Shown piece by piece: positions 7,917-18,118 of a DNA stretch of 64,000 bases. The position numbers and the translations under genes are program-made. The notes under the pieces are model-generated. The model was given only the letters and a program-made list of their open reading frames with translations. It was not told the origin of the DNA and made no database searches. The stretch spans positions 29,274-93,273 of the forward strand of contig CAZFYB010000004.1 in NCBI GenBank assembly GCA_964523145.1. The letters are read 5' to 3'. Numbering within the stretch: the stretch's first letter is position 1; each line of letters starts with the position of its first letter. The stretch comes from Microsaccharimonas sp964523145 (lineage in GTDB: Bacteria > Patescibacteriota > Saccharimonadia > Saccharimonadales > Saccharimonadaceae).

Positions 7917-9332
7917 ATGAGCCAAACTTATTTCTTTTATGACCTCGAAACTTCCGGCTTAAACCCTCGTGAAGATCGTATTATGCAGTTTGCCGGGATT
8001 CGAACTGATTTAAACTTTAATCCTATCGGTGAACCTTATAATGTTTTGGTGAAACTTAATGATGATACGTTACCTAATCCTGACGCATTAATGGTAACAG
8101 GTATTACTCCGCAGCAAACCGTTGCTGAAGGCTACTCAGAAGCTGAGTTTTCTAAATTCCTGATGGAAGAAATTTTTACCCCCGATACCATAACGGTCGG
8201 GTTTAATAATATTCGTTTTGATGATGAGTTTATTCGGGCATTGTTTTGGCGGAATTTTTACGACCCGTATGAGTGGTTTTGGAAAGACGGTCGTGAGCGT
8301 TGGGATATGCTTGATGTTGTTCGTATGACCCGCGCACTACGTCCCGAAGGTATAGAGTGGCCTGTTGTCGATGGCAAGGCAACTAATCGCTTAGAGCTGC
8401 TGACAAAGCAAAATGGTATTGATCATTTTAAGGCGCACGATGCGCTGAGTGATGTCGAGGCACTTATCGCGGTTGCTCAATTGATTAAAACAAAACAGCC
8501 GAAACTGTACGAGCATTTATTTAAGTATAAAAATAAAAATCTCATTAAACAGTTAATCAATCTTGATGATAAACAGCCATTCGTGTATGTAAGTGGCCAA
8601 TACGATGCTGCATTTAATAAAGCTACTGTGGCGTTTCCTTTAACATCTGGTCGAAACGGGAATGTTATTGTGTATGACTTACGTCACGACCCGGCACCAT
8701 TTATTAATATGTCGCAACAAGCATTGCAGAAAGTATTTTATACGCCTTGGGAAGAACGAAAAGCTGAGGACTATATTGCTTTGCCGGTAAAAGAAATGCA
8801 ATACAACCGTGCTCCGGCAGTCGCACCTGTAGGAGTACTATCGCAAGAAGGTGGCTGGGAAAGGCTTGGACTATCGGAAGAGCTGATTACTAAACACCGT
8901 AATAACTTACTTTCAGCACCTGGGTTTGCCGAGACCGTACGCGGTTTATTTGAAGGTAAGCCTGAATATCCAAAAATGGCTGATCCAGAGGGGCAATTAT
9001 ACGATGGCTTCGTTGGCGATGGTGACCGTTTGAGGATTGATAAAGTACGTAATAGCAATGGCTCGCAGTTAGCCGACCTTCACCCAGAGTTTGTCGATGA
9101 GCGTTTAGACGGATTATTACTTCATTATAAAGCGAGAAATTTTCCCAATAGCTTGGCTGAAGATGAAGTTGGTGCATGGGAAACGTGGCGTGCTGCGCAT
9201 ATTAACGCTCGTTTGCCAGGATTCGTTAAACGCCTCAACGAATTAGCTGCAACAACGTCCGATGAATCGAAGCAATTTGTTTTACAAGAGTTACAGCTTT
9301 GGGCTGAAAGTATCGTACCAATAGAAGATTAG
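7917..9332 (+). CDS. sbcB: Exodeoxyribonuclease I (SbcB-like, DEDDh)
   Basis: Exonuclease I degrades single-stranded DNA 3' to 5' in recombination and repair. The 471-residue protein begins with the DEDD exonuclease motif I (FFYDLETSGLNP), has motif II around GFNNIRFDDEFIR and motif III HDALSDVEALIAVA, followed by the ExoI C-terminal SH3-like and helical region. Length matches E. coli ExoI (475). A TATAAT at 7904-7909 lies 7 bases before the ATG, so the message is leaderless. Its stop overlaps the convergent small membrane gene by 4 bases. Confidence 0.9.
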   Translation: MSQTYFFYDLETSGLNPREDRIMQFAGIRTDLNFNPIGEPYNVLVKLNDDTLPNPDALMVTGITPQQTVAEGYSEAEFSKFLMEEIFTPDTITVGFNNIRFDDEFIRALFWRNFYDPYEWFWKDGRERWDMLDVVRMTRALRPEGIEWPVVDGKATNRLELLTKQNGIDHFKAHDALSDVEALIAVAQLIKTKQPKLYEHLFKYKNKNLIKQLINLDDKQPFVYVSGQYDAAFNKATVAFPLTSGRNGNVIVYDLRHDPAPFINMSQQALQKVFYTPWEERKAEDYIALPVKEMQYNRAPAVAPVGVLSQEGGWERLGLSEELITKHRNNLLSAPGFAETVRGLFEGKPEYPKMADPEGQLYDGFVGDGDRLRIDKVRNSNGSQLADLHPEFVDERLDGLLLHYKARNFPNSLAEDEVGAWETWRAAHINARLPGFVKRLNELAATTSDESKQFVLQELQLWAESIVPIED

Positions 9333-9586
9333 CTCAATTGTGTATTTAGCTGACGAACTTCACGCCGAGAAACAAAAATAGCGATGATGTTTGAAGAAAT
9401 TCTGGCAAGAGTGAAGCCGGCAATGAAGGCAAAGAACTCGAGCATAAGGGCGGCATCGATAGCAACACTTGTGCCAGGGATAACTCCCAGAAGATAGAAC
9501 ATCATAATAGATTCGCCTACGTTAAAACTATCGATAATAAGAAGTATCGATAAGATGGTGAAAATGATGGTAAGATTTCTTTTCAT
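9329..9586 (-). CDS. Small two-helix membrane protein, unknown
   Basis: Starting at the ATG complementary to 9584-9586, the product has 85 residues: a basic start (MKRN), hydrophobic segments at about 5-20 and 25-45, a third at about 50-70, and a polar tail with RREVRQL. I do not recognise a family. An upstream in-frame extension to 9658 exists, but it lacks membrane or family character, and a TATAGT box lies in between. It is tail-to-tail with sbcB. Confidence 0.55.
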   Translation of the reverse strand: MKRNLTIIFTILSILLIIDSFNVGESIMMFYLLGVIPGTSVAIDAALMLEFFAFIAGFTLARISSNIIAIFVSRREVRQLNTQLS

Positions 9587-9718
9587 GTTGTCGCCCGTAA
9601 AACTGTTTGTTGAACTATACCACCCCTGTTGTGTGCATGCAAGCATAGGCGAAATCAAGCAGTTCTAAAAATTTAGGGACTGGAAAAAACTAACAAAAAA
9701 CGGTATAATCAAGCAGTT

Positions 9719-12538
9719 ATGCCGGAGGTAATTAGAGTTGTAGGAGCCCGGGAACACAACCTGAAAAATATCAGTGTTGAGATTCCCCGTGATAAGCTAG
9801 TGGTTATTACTGGCTTAAGTGGCTCTGGAAAATCAAGCTTAGCCTTTGATACGATTTACGCCGAAGGTCAACGCCGATACGTTGAGAGCCTTTCTAGTTA
9901 CGCTCGGCAATTCTTAGGGCTTATGGAAAAACCTGATGTTGATCAAATTGATGGGTTAAGTCCGGCAATTAGTATTGACCAAAAATCAACCAGTCGAAAC
10001 CCACGAAGTACTGTAGCAACGGTAACAGAAATTTATGATTACCTTCGTTTGCTCTATGCCCGCATTGGTGTACCGCACTGTCCAGTATGTGGTAAACCGG
10101 TCAGTCGCCGCGCTCCTCAAGATATTATTGATGAGGTTATGAAACTAACCGAGGGGTCACGCCTCATGATTCTGGCGCCCATCGTAAAAAGTAAAAAAGG
10201 TGAGTTTGCTCATATACCTGAGCAGTACCGCCGCCTTGGCTTTGCTCGAGCTCGCGTTGATGGCGTAGTGTACTCACTGGATGAATTCCCCGACCTTGAT
10301 AAAAAGTACAAACACGATATTGAAATTGTTGTTGATCGTATCGCTTTGTCAAAAGATGTACAGGGCAGGGTTGCTCAGTCGGTTGAGCAATCACTTGAAA
10401 TCGCCGATGGCGTAGTAGAGATTTTAGATGTCGATTCTGACCAATCGTATATTTATAGCCAGCGATATGCCTGTGTTGATCACCCGAACGAAGAAATTCC
10501 TGAACTTGAACCGCGACTATTTAGCTTTAACGCTCCGCAAGGTGCCTGCCCGGTATGCACTGGGTTAGGGAGCCGGCTTGAGGTTGACCCTGAACTCGTA
10601 TTTAACCCAAACCTTACTATTGCCGAAGGCGCAATTCGGCCGTATAACCGTGTAAACAGCGATGCTTGGTACATGAAGCGCTTGTCCGCTGTTGCAACTG
10701 CACATAAGTTTGACTTGCGTGTACCCGTACGTGATATGTCACCTGAGGCAATCGAAAAAGTACTGTATGGAACGGGTGATGAAAAGTATCGCATTTCACT
10801 CGGTGATGGACGTTCTTATGACTCAACGTACGAGGGGGTTATCCCTAACCTCGAGCGCCGCTACAAAGAAACCGATAGTGATTTCATGCGTAAAGATATT
10901 GAACGCTTTATGCGCGAACGTGAATGCCATGCGTGTCACGGTGCTCGTTTAAAGCCAGTGGTATTAGCGGTGACTATTCATGATTTAAATATTATGGATA
11001 TTACAACGCTTGGCGTAGAAGACGCGCTTGATTTATTTGAGAATAAGTTAAAACTTGATGAACAAGAAGCTTTTATTGCGACCCAAATCTTGAAAGAAAT
11101 TACCGCTCGACTTGGGTTTATGAACAATGTTGGACTGAGCTATCTTGAGCTTTCGCGGGCAGCAAATACATTATCTGGTGGTGAAGCGCAGCGTATTCGT
11201 TTGGCAACTCAAATTGGGTCTGGCTTGCAAGGTGTATTGTACGTACTGGATGAGCCATCAATTGGATTACACCAACGCGATAATGACCGTTTAATTGCGA
11301 CCTTAAAACACCTTCGTGATTTAGGAAATACCGTGCTTGTTGTTGAGCACGATGAGGATACAATCCGACACGCTGACTACTTGCTCGATATTGGGCCTGG
11401 CGCTGGTGTTGCTGGCGGTGAAGTTGTAGCACAGGGAACGCCTGATGAAGTCGCTAAAGATCCAAATAGTATTACGGGGCGATACTTAAGCGGCGCCGAA
11501 AAGATTGATGTACCAAAAAAGCGCCGAGCTGTACAAAAAGGCCGCGCACTTGAAATCCTTAATGCTCGCGAGAACAACCTAAAGGGTATTAACGTGAGCC
11601 TGCCGCTTGGTGTCATGACTGTCGTGAGTGGTGTGAGTGGAAGCGGCAAGTCAACATTAGTAAATGATATCCTCGCCAAAGAACTTTCTGCTCGTTTGCA
11701 TCGGGCGCACGCTGTTCCTGGCGCACACGACAGTATCGAGGGCATTAACCAACTTGATAAGGTTATTGTTATCGACCAATCAGCTATCGGGCGTACTCCT
11801 CGTTCTAACCCAGCAACCTATACTGGTGTGTTCACGCCAATTCGTGAACTTTTTGCCAGTACAACCGAAGCGAATATTCGTGGGTATAAAGCTGGTCGCT
11901 TTAGCTTTAACGTTAAGGGTGGTCGCTGTGAAAACTGTCAGGGCGATGGGGTGATCAAGATCGAAATGCACTTCTTGCCAGACGTATATGTTACCTGTGA
12001 TGTGTGTAAGGGTAAACGCTATAACCGTGAAGCTTTGGAGATTAAGTACAAAGACGCAACAATTAGCGATGTACTTGAAATGACTGTTGAGCAAGGTGCC
12101 AAATTTTTTGAAAATATTCCAAGCATTGCCCGTAAACTCGATACGCTTGTTGATGTGGGGCTTGGGTATATCCGCCTAGGCCAGCCAGCAACAACATTTA
12201 GTGGTGGTGAAGCGCAGCGTATTAAATTAGCTTCTGAGCTTTCACGTCGTTCAACGGGTAAAACTATGTATATCCTTGATGAGCCAACTACCGGATTGCA
12301 TAGTGCTGACGTAAAACGCTTGCTCGGTATTCTGCAAAAGCTGGTTGAAGGCGGTAATACTATGGTCATTATTGAACACAACCTAGATGTGATTAAGAGT
12401 GCTGACCATATTATTGATATGGGACCTGAAGGGGGACTTGGCGGAGGAACTGTCGTTGCTCAAGGCACACCCGAAGATATCATAAAAGTCAGCCAGTCGT
12501 TTACTGGTGCATACCTTAAAGATCTTTTGAAAAAATAA
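9719..12538 (+). CDS. uvrA: Excinuclease ABC subunit UvrA
   Basis: UvrA is the damage-sensing ATPase of nucleotide excision repair. The 939-residue protein has two ABC modules: Walker A GLSGSGKSS (about 31) and GVSGSGKST (about 638), signatures LSGGEAQR (about 486) and FSGGEAQR (about 827). The zinc-binding cysteines CPVCGK, CHACHG, CENCQG and CDVCKG are all kept. TATAAT at 9704-9709 is 9 bases before the ATG with no ribosome site. Its 3' end overlaps the convergent GH13 gene by 23 bases. Confidence 0.98.
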   Translation: MPEVIRVVGAREHNLKNISVEIPRDKLVVITGLSGSGKSSLAFDTIYAEGQRRYVESLSSYARQFLGLMEKPDVDQIDGLSPAISIDQKSTSRNPRSTVATVTEIYDYLRLLYARIGVPHCPVCGKPVSRRAPQDIIDEVMKLTEGSRLMILAPIVKSKKGEFAHIPEQYRRLGFARARVDGVVYSLDEFPDLDKKYKHDIEIVVDRIALSKDVQGRVAQSVEQSLEIADGVVEILDVDSDQSYIYSQRYACVDHPNEEIPELEPRLFSFNAPQGACPVCTGLGSRLEVDPELVFNPNLTIAEGAIRPYNRVNSDAWYMKRLSAVATAHKFDLRVPVRDMSPEAIEKVLYGTGDEKYRISLGDGRSYDSTYEGVIPNLERRYKETDSDFMRKDIERFMRERECHACHGARLKPVVLAVTIHDLNIMDITTLGVEDALDLFENKLKLDEQEAFIATQILKEITARLGFMNNVGLSYLELSRAANTLSGGEAQRIRLATQIGSGLQGVLYVLDEPSIGLHQRDNDRLIATLKHLRDLGNTVLVVEHDEDTIRHADYLLDIGPGAGVAGGEVVAQGTPDEVAKDPNSITGRYLSGAEKIDVPKKRRAVQKGRALEILNARENNLKGINVSLPLGVMTVVSGVSGSGKSTLVNDILAKELSARLHRAHAVPGAHDSIEGINQLDKVIVIDQSAIGRTPRSNPATYTGVFTPIRELFASTTEANIRGYKAGRFSFNVKGGRCENCQGDGVIKIEMHFLPDVYVTCDVCKGKRYNREALEIKYKDATISDVLEMTVEQGAKFFENIPSIARKLDTLVDVGLGYIRLGQPATTFSGGEAQRIKLASELSRRSTGKTMYILDEPTTGLHSADVKRLLGILQKLVEGGNTMVIIEHNLDVIKSADHIIDMGPEGGLGGGTVVAQGTPEDIIKVSQSFTGAYLKDLLKK

Positions 12539-14294
12539 GCACGCTATACTCTGAGAGAGCAATAGATGCTTTACCCGTATCATCAGTGACAGCTTTTTGA
12601 GTAGCTGTTTCATGAAAATCAACGCTATAGCCTTTCCAACTGCTGTTGAAACGTACTGTCCATTCGCCGTTGGTTGGAAATGACAACTCGTAATTATCGA
12701 AACTGTTTTTGCTAAAGTTCACTAGAACAACTGTGTCGTCATTTGGGCCACCTACGTCTTTTCGATGATAGGCAATAATCGTGTCGGCATCATTACGGTG
12801 TATGAGTTTTGTGTATTGGCCCAGTAAACCACGGGTGTTATCGAATCGATTCAATCGTAAATTAATAAGATGTTGATGGGCCAGTACGATACCGGCAAAT
12901 TGTGTTGTTTTATTCCACTCAAGCATTTGCCAGTCGTTAAACGAACCTTCTTGCATGAATTCTTGGCCCTGTAGCAGCATGGGTATGCCCGGAGTAGTTA
13001 AAGTAACGGCGCTTGCAAGTAACGTATGCTGACGTGCATAGACACTTTCGGCATTACCGGGTGTAGCAGCTTCATTAAGTCGGGCTGACCCGTTTGCTGC
13101 GGTATCATGGGAATCACTAAATATAACCTTATCGAAAGCATCGCCGCGGTAGGTATGATTTAGTTCGTACTCTATGCCGGCTAATGGTGGTTGACTATCG
13201 TTTTTGGTAATACCAAGGCTATCACGGATAACATGCGGAAAACCAACTTCCCATTGAGCATCAAACCCCATACCACCTTCAGCAGTGGAGGTAACGACAC
13301 CAGGGTTTGTCGAGTTATCTTCGGCAATCATAAGCGCATGAGGATTGATTTTGTGGGCGAGGTCGTTAATTTCAGACAATAACGTCCATGCTTCAGGAAT
13401 ATCAAGAGTATGGTTATCATTATTGCCATCGGCGTTGCGCATATAAATAGTTGAGTCGATGCGCATACCGTCAATTTTATATTCAGTGAACCACATAGTG
13501 ACGTTATCTAAAATAAACTGGCGTACTTCGGGGCGGCTATAATCGGGTCGGCCACCCCAAGGAGTATCACCACGTTCGTCATTATAAAAGTAAATGCCGC
13601 CTCGATTATTTTCGCTCCAGCCATCAAATTGCCATAGACCAGTTTCTGCGTAAAAGTGGTTGTAGACGACATCTAGAATGACGCCGATATTTCTTTCGTG
13701 ACAGGCTTTTACAAACTCAAGCAAACCTCGCCGACCACCATAGGCATTCTCAATCGAGAAGATATAATTTGGGGCATATCCCCAGCGATTACTCGAAGCC
13801 ATACTGGTGACGGGCATAAGTTCAATGTAGTTTATACCTAAACTTGCGAGATAGTCGAGTTTTTCAATGGCTGTTTGAAATGTACCGGGTGTTGAAGCAT
13901 CAGGGCGATTAAAAGTACCAATATGCATTTCATAAATAACTGCCTTATTGTGATCGACACTTTCGAACTGAGCATTTTCCCACTCGAAATCACGGACAAC
14001 AATAATTGATGCACCATTATCAGGGTCAAGTAACTGTCTGGCGTAGGGGTCGTTACGTTGTAGTTTTTCGCCGGATTCAGTGGTGATTTGATATTGATAC
14101 GATTGCCCAGCTTGCGCTTCGACATTTTCAATAGTCCAATAGCCCTCACCTGCGTTCGTCATGGGGATTTCTTTCCAGGCAAATTCAATGAGCAGCAAAA
14201 CTGAAACTTCCTTAGCAAAAGGAGCCCATACGGTGAAATCAACACCATTATCGTGAAGAGTAGAGCCCAAGTGTTTTGCTAAGTGATGCCCCAT
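12516..14294 (-). CDS. GH13 alpha-glucan enzyme (branching-enzyme-like)
   Basis: This 592-residue cytoplasmic protein of the alpha-amylase family has an N-terminal CBM48/E-set domain (VDFTVWAPFAKEVSV) and a TIM barrel. Predicted catalytic residues are Asp280 in GMRIDST, Glu325 in MIAEDN and Asp397 in SDSHDT; region I reads DVVYNHF. It most resembles 1,4-alpha-glucan branching enzyme, but lacks the usual GDFN-W motif. Malto-oligosyltrehalose trehalohydrolase is an alternative, of interest because a trehalase is encoded at 29.4 kb. CATACT lies 9 bases before the ATG. No glycogen operon surrounds it. Confidence 0.78.
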   Translation of the reverse strand: MGHHLAKHLGSTLHDNGVDFTVWAPFAKEVSVLLLIEFAWKEIPMTNAGEGYWTIENVEAQAGQSYQYQITTESGEKLQRNDPYARQLLDPDNGASIIVVRDFEWENAQFESVDHNKAVIYEMHIGTFNRPDASTPGTFQTAIEKLDYLASLGINYIELMPVTSMASSNRWGYAPNYIFSIENAYGGRRGLLEFVKACHERNIGVILDVVYNHFYAETGLWQFDGWSENNRGGIYFYNDERGDTPWGGRPDYSRPEVRQFILDNVTMWFTEYKIDGMRIDSTIYMRNADGNNDNHTLDIPEAWTLLSEINDLAHKINPHALMIAEDNSTNPGVVTSTAEGGMGFDAQWEVGFPHVIRDSLGITKNDSQPPLAGIEYELNHTYRGDAFDKVIFSDSHDTAANGSARLNEAATPGNAESVYARQHTLLASAVTLTTPGIPMLLQGQEFMQEGSFNDWQMLEWNKTTQFAGIVLAHQHLINLRLNRFDNTRGLLGQYTKLIHRNDADTIIAYHRKDVGGPNDDTVVLVNFSKNSFDNYELSFPTNGEWTVRFNSSWKGYSVDFHETATQKAVTDDTGKASIALSEYSVLIFSKDL

Positions 14295-14334
14295 ATAAAC
14301 ATTAGTATGATGCTACAAGGGAGATTTGGCAATA

Positions 14335-15066
14335 TTAGCTTTTGCTAGAGCGGCGAAAGATAAACTTTAGTTGCTTTTTAGCAGCTTTCCAAATAGCATC
14401 GCGATTTTTCTTTTCTTTTAGAATGTGAATTGCTGGAGGCAGTACAGATAGGAAGACGATAAGTACGATAATCGGTAAGATGACGGTATCTATATCAATA
14501 CCCGCAGCGATCAAAGCCCTACCGGCAAAGTAGCCGAGGTACGTGATACCAAATGTCCATAAGAATCCACCAATTAAGTTATAAGAAAGAAATTTGCGGT
14601 ATTCCATTTTTCCAACCCCTGCGACAATTGGTGCAAAGGTTCGAACAATAGGCACGAAACGAGCCATAATGATGGTTTTTCCACCGTGTTTCTCGTAGAA
14701 TTTTTGAGCATTTTGGATATGAGCTTGTTTAAAAATACGGGCATCTGGCTTGCTGAATATACGTGGACCAGCTTTCCGGCCGAACCAATAGCCAACTGAG
14801 TCACCTAGTACTGCGGCCAAGAAAAGCAGTACAACAAACCAATGAATGTTTATAGGTACATTTCCCGGTAAGATACCGGTTGCGTACAATGCACCAGCAG
14901 TGAAAAGGAGGCTATCGCCAGGTAAGAAAAAACCAATAAGTAGACCCGATTCGGCAAAAATTACCACTAGGATAGCGAAGATACCGAGCCCAATAATTAA
15001 GTCAACGAGGTCGAGGCCGGGGATTGCCCCGAAAGTAAGAAAACTAGCGGTAATAAGGTCAAACAT
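14335..15066 (-). CDS. DedA/SNARE-associated family membrane protein
   Basis: DedA proteins are multi-pass membrane proteins proposed to move lipid carriers such as undecaprenyl phosphate across the membrane. The protein of about 243 residues has the family motifs FFLPGDSLLF, GDSVGYWFGRKAG, FYEKHGGKTIIMARFVPIVRTFAPIVAG (described here in parts: EKHGG, ARFVPIVR, FAPIVAG) and LIGGFLW. A basic C-tail ends the protein. I chose the ATG complementary to 15064-15066, 9 bases after TAAAAT; a GTG two codons upstream is possible. Confidence 0.9.
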   Translation of the reverse strand: MFDLITASFLTFGAIPGLDLVDLIIGLGIFAILVVIFAESGLLIGFFLPGDSLLFTAGALYATGILPGNVPINIHWFVVLLFLAAVLGDSVGYWFGRKAGPRIFSKPDARIFKQAHIQNAQKFYEKHGGKTIIMARFVPIVRTFAPIVAGVGKMEYRKFLSYNLIGGFLWTFGITYLGYFAGRALIAAGIDIDTVILPIIVLIVFLSVLPPAIHILKEKKNRDAIWKAAKKQLKFIFRRSSKS

Positions 15067-15131
15067 ACTCACACTATTTTACCACGAGTTCAAAGAATGC
15101 AGTCACCTTAGTAATTTCATCAAAAAAGTGC

Positions 15132-15137
15132 TATAAT
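15132..15137 (+). promoter_or_regulatory. -10 box of rplY
   Basis: TATAAT lies 33 bases before the ATG, leaving room for the AAAGGGAG ribosome site, so this gene is not leaderless. Confidence 0.5.
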
Positions 15138-15170
15138 AAGGTAAAGTTATATACTGACAGTAAAGGGAGC

Positions 15171-15905
15171 ATGATGCACGATTTTTCATTAAAACTACAA
15201 AAACGCGAAATTAGCGGTAAAAAAGTCGCGAATCTTCGCCGGGACGGTATCGTTCCAAGCGTAGTGTATGGTGGCAACGAAGCGCCAATTTCAACACAAT
15301 CACTAACAACCGAAACTTTAAAGGTTATTTCAGAAGCTGGTCGTCACTCACCAGTTAACCTTACGATTGATGGCAAAAAACAGCTTGCAATCATTAAAGA
15401 TATCGAACTCGACCCAGTGAAGCATCAAATTCTTCATGTAGCCTTTCATGCCATTAAGCAAAATGACATTATTACTACTGAGGTGCCAATTATTCTTGTT
15501 GGTGAAGGTGAAAGCGCCGCTGAAAAAGCTGGTTTAATTATCCTTCAGGCTATTGAGCAAATTGAGATTAAGGCTAAACCTGCTGACCTTCCTGAATCAC
15601 TTGAAATTTCTATTGTTGAACTTGCGACTGACGAAGACCGCCTTACGGTTGCTGACCTTACGCTTCCCGAGGGTGTCGAATTTGCCGATGCAGAACAAGA
15701 CCTCGAACTTGTTATCGCAAACGTTTACGAACCAGCTGCACTTGAAGCTGCAAACGAAGCTGCTGCCGGTGATGCAGTTGATGAAGCTGAAGTTGAATCT
15801 GAAAACGGTAGCGATACTGACCAAGACTCACAAGCTGAAGAAACTCGTCCGGGCGGAAAGCTCCAAGATGAGCCAAAGCAGTCTAACGTTGACGCAAACA
15901 AATAG
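15171..15905 (+). CDS. rplY: 50S ribosomal protein L25 (Ctc type)
   Basis: bL25 binds 5S rRNA. The protein (about 244 residues) has the L25 domain (LQKREISGKKVANLRRDG, VVYGG) at 1-90 and the TL5/Ctc beta domain to about 185. A strongly acidic tail (about 190-240, rich in Glu, Asp and Ala) ends it. The tail is longer than usual and matches acidic tails on S16 and KhpA in this window. Two ATGs (15171 and 15174) follow AAAGGGAG; the second has better spacing. Confidence 0.92.
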   Translation: MMHDFSLKLQKREISGKKVANLRRDGIVPSVVYGGNEAPISTQSLTTETLKVISEAGRHSPVNLTIDGKKQLAIIKDIELDPVKHQILHVAFHAIKQNDIITTEVPIILVGEGESAAEKAGLIILQAIEQIEIKAKPADLPESLEISIVELATDEDRLTVADLTLPEGVEFADAEQDLELVIANVYEPAALEAANEAAAGDAVDEAEVESENGSDTDQDSQAEETRPGGKLQDEPKQSNVDANK

Positions 15906-15907
15906 GA

Positions 15908-17677
15908 TTATTCTTCAATAAATCCGCCAGATTGATGCGCCCATAACTGGGCGTATTTTTCTTTGTTGGCGAGGAGTTGAGTGTGAGTACCGTCTTCGAT
16001 GATTTTACCGTTATCCATGACGATAATCCGATCAAGCTTGGCGATGGTTGAAAGTCGGTGAGCAATAACGATACTTGTACGATCTTTCATTAATATTTCA
16101 AGTGCGTCCTGAATCATTTTTTCGCTTTCGCTATCGAGTGCGCTGGTTGCTTCATCAAGAACTAATATCGGTGCGTCTTTAAGCATTGCGCGAGCAATCG
16201 CTACTCGTTGCCGCTGCCCACCTGAGAGTTTTACTCCACGTTCACCTACAAGTGTTTCAAATCCTTCTGGAAGCTTATTAATGAATTCGAGTGCCTGAGC
16301 ATTTTTTGCTGCCTTTTGTATTTCGGCTTCTGTCGCTTGTTGCTTCGAGTACGATATATTTTCTTTAAGACTCCGATGAAACAGTAATGGCTCTTGCGGA
16401 ACATAAGCAATTGCATCATGCAGTGAGGCTTGCGTGACTTTTGAAATATCTTGACCATCGACTTTTATCGATCCATCCTGGGGATCATTCAGCCTTAGGA
16501 GTAGTTTTGAAAGAGTTGTTTTACCCGACCCGCTTACTCCAACAATACCGATTTTCTGCCCAGCAGGAATGTGGAGCGAAAGGTTGTCGAACAAATTATC
16601 GCCTCCTTCATGGGCAAAGGAAATGGCGTCAATAGTTACTTCACCGTGCGCAACTTTTAATTTCTTGTTCGTTGTATCAACCACTTCGATAGGCTCTTTC
16701 ATAATTGAAAGAATTTCTTCGGTGTCTCCACTAATTTGATAGACCGTTCGTAAAGCTGTGTTAACATTTGATATTTCCATAAGAAGGTTAAAAGTATAAG
16801 TAATTAAAAGGAACACGGCGCCGGCATTAATGGCATGATTTTGAACCGCCCAAATAGCTACAACGAGTGCAGAGATTCGTGCAAAAGCTACCACCATGGA
16901 AGTTACTGTCGTTGTAGTCATGACACCTTTGCGAACATGTTTTTCTTTTTCGAGCATTTCTTCAATAGCAATTGATAGCCTTTTACCTTCGGTTCGTTCT
17001 TTGCTTTCGATTTTAACGGCTACCATATTTGAAATGGAATCAGCGAGCTGACCAGATATTTTAGAATACGCTTTTGAGCGGGCTATTTGTCGAGGGCGCA
17101 TGAAACGAGTTGCAAGGTAAGAGACGATGATAGATATGGTAACAAATACGGCAAGGATGATTGCTAAGGGCCACGATATGAAAGCAATACCGATTAATGA
17201 TGCAATAATCGCTACCACAACAAACATAATTTCGAATACCATCATATTCCAAAATGAAAAGAATGCTGCTGAAGCTTTATTTACCTGGGATATCATTGAG
17301 CCAGCAAAACGATTCGTGTGGAACTGAATTGAATGACGGGAAAGTGTTCGGTATGCCTCTTCGTTGATATCTCGAGCGCCGTATATTTGTACTGACCACA
17401 TAGAGTATAGGTTTATGCGATAGCCAATAACAAAACAAATAAGTTGAACGGCGGCGTACCCAACAATCAACCAGAGCGATCCTGAAAGAGAAGCATTTCC
17501 CATTTGAATTGATGTCAGGAGTGAAGCGATGAATATAGGTGCGATGTAGCGTTCACCAATAATACTTAAAGGACCTACGATAAAGCTTAGCGCAACCTGT
17601 TTAGGGTATTTCATTGCATGCTTCCAATGAAAAGCGAGCGCTTCAAATAATCGTATGTTCTTCGTATTATCTTTCAT
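15908..17677 (-). CDS. ABC exporter, fused permease and ATPase
   Basis: An MsbA/LmrA-type half transporter of 589 residues: six membrane helices in the first 320 residues, then an ATPase domain with Walker A GVSGSGKTT, Q-loop AYVPQEPLLF, signature KLSGGQRQR, Walker B PILVLDEATSALD and switch His in IAHRL. It probably works as a homodimer; substrate unknown. The start ATG (complement of 17675-17677) follows AGAAAG; an upstream ATG (17740) would run into the neighbouring gene. It is 25 bases downstream of the DUF1801 gene on the same strand. Confidence 0.92.
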   Translation of the reverse strand: MKDNTKNIRLFEALAFHWKHAMKYPKQVALSFIVGPLSIIGERYIAPIFIASLLTSIQMGNASLSGSLWLIVGYAAVQLICFVIGYRINLYSMWSVQIYGARDINEEAYRTLSRHSIQFHTNRFAGSMISQVNKASAAFFSFWNMMVFEIMFVVVAIIASLIGIAFISWPLAIILAVFVTISIIVSYLATRFMRPRQIARSKAYSKISGQLADSISNMVAVKIESKERTEGKRLSIAIEEMLEKEKHVRKGVMTTTTVTSMVVAFARISALVVAIWAVQNHAINAGAVFLLITYTFNLLMEISNVNTALRTVYQISGDTEEILSIMKEPIEVVDTTNKKLKVAHGEVTIDAISFAHEGGDNLFDNLSLHIPAGQKIGIVGVSGSGKTTLSKLLLRLNDPQDGSIKVDGQDISKVTQASLHDAIAYVPQEPLLFHRSLKENISYSKQQATEAEIQKAAKNAQALEFINKLPEGFETLVGERGVKLSGGQRQRVAIARAMLKDAPILVLDEATSALDSESEKMIQDALEILMKDRTSIVIAHRLSTIAKLDRIIVMDNGKIIEDGTHTQLLANKEKYAQLWAHQSGGFIEE

Positions 17678-17702
17678 AATTCTTTCTAGTTTAAGGGGTG
17701 TA

Positions 17703-18065
17703 TTAAAATCGTTTAGCGTGGTAGTTAAGTGCTTTTTCAATTAGTTCAACCGGGAGTGGTTTTTCGTGGCTGAATTGCAACGTACCTTTGCCAGTATTAT
17801 AAGGAGCTAATTGGTGATATAACTCATCTGATTCTGCGGGCATAAACACAGCGTATAGCCCGATGTGTTTATCAAAATGAGCAAAATGCACAATGCCCCG
17901 CTTTTTAGGTGCCGGCCGATAGGTGGGCATGTCGTAACTTATATCTTCGATGGTATCAGGGAATGCTTTCTGAATAAGTACACGTAACTGCTGAAGTTTT
18001 GATTGAATTTCAGAAGGAAATTGGGCGATATATTCAGATACAAGCGGACTTTCTTGATACGACAT
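17703..18065 (-). CDS. DUF1801 (YdhG-like) protein
   Basis: A 120-residue cytoplasmic protein of the DUF1801 family, small iron-chaperone-like or unknown proteins. Recognisable are IEDISYDMPTYR, FAHFDKHIGLYA and the C-terminal GTLQFSHEKPLPVELI. The start is the ATG complementary to 18063-18065, with TATAAT 6 bases upstream (complement of 18072-18077); a longer frame to 18113 would pass through the divergent promoter. It probably shares a transcript with the ABC exporter. Confidence 0.8.
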   Translation of the reverse strand: MSYQESPLVSEYIAQFPSEIQSKLQQLRVLIQKAFPDTIEDISYDMPTYRPAPKKRGIVHFAHFDKHIGLYAVFMPAESDELYHQLAPYNTGKGTLQFSHEKPLPVELIEKALNYHAKRF

Positions 18066-18071
18066 GCGCTT

Positions 18072-18110
18072 ATTATACAACTTTTCAACAGAGGTAAATA
18101 GTGGTATAAT
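18072..18110. promoter_or_regulatory. Compact divergent promoter pair
   Basis: A reverse TATAAT (18072-18077) serves the DUF1801 gene and a forward TATAAT (18105-18110) serves trhO. The two start codons are only 53 bases apart, so the -35 regions of both promoters must overlap. Confidence 0.6.
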
Positions 18111-18118
18111 CACTTTTG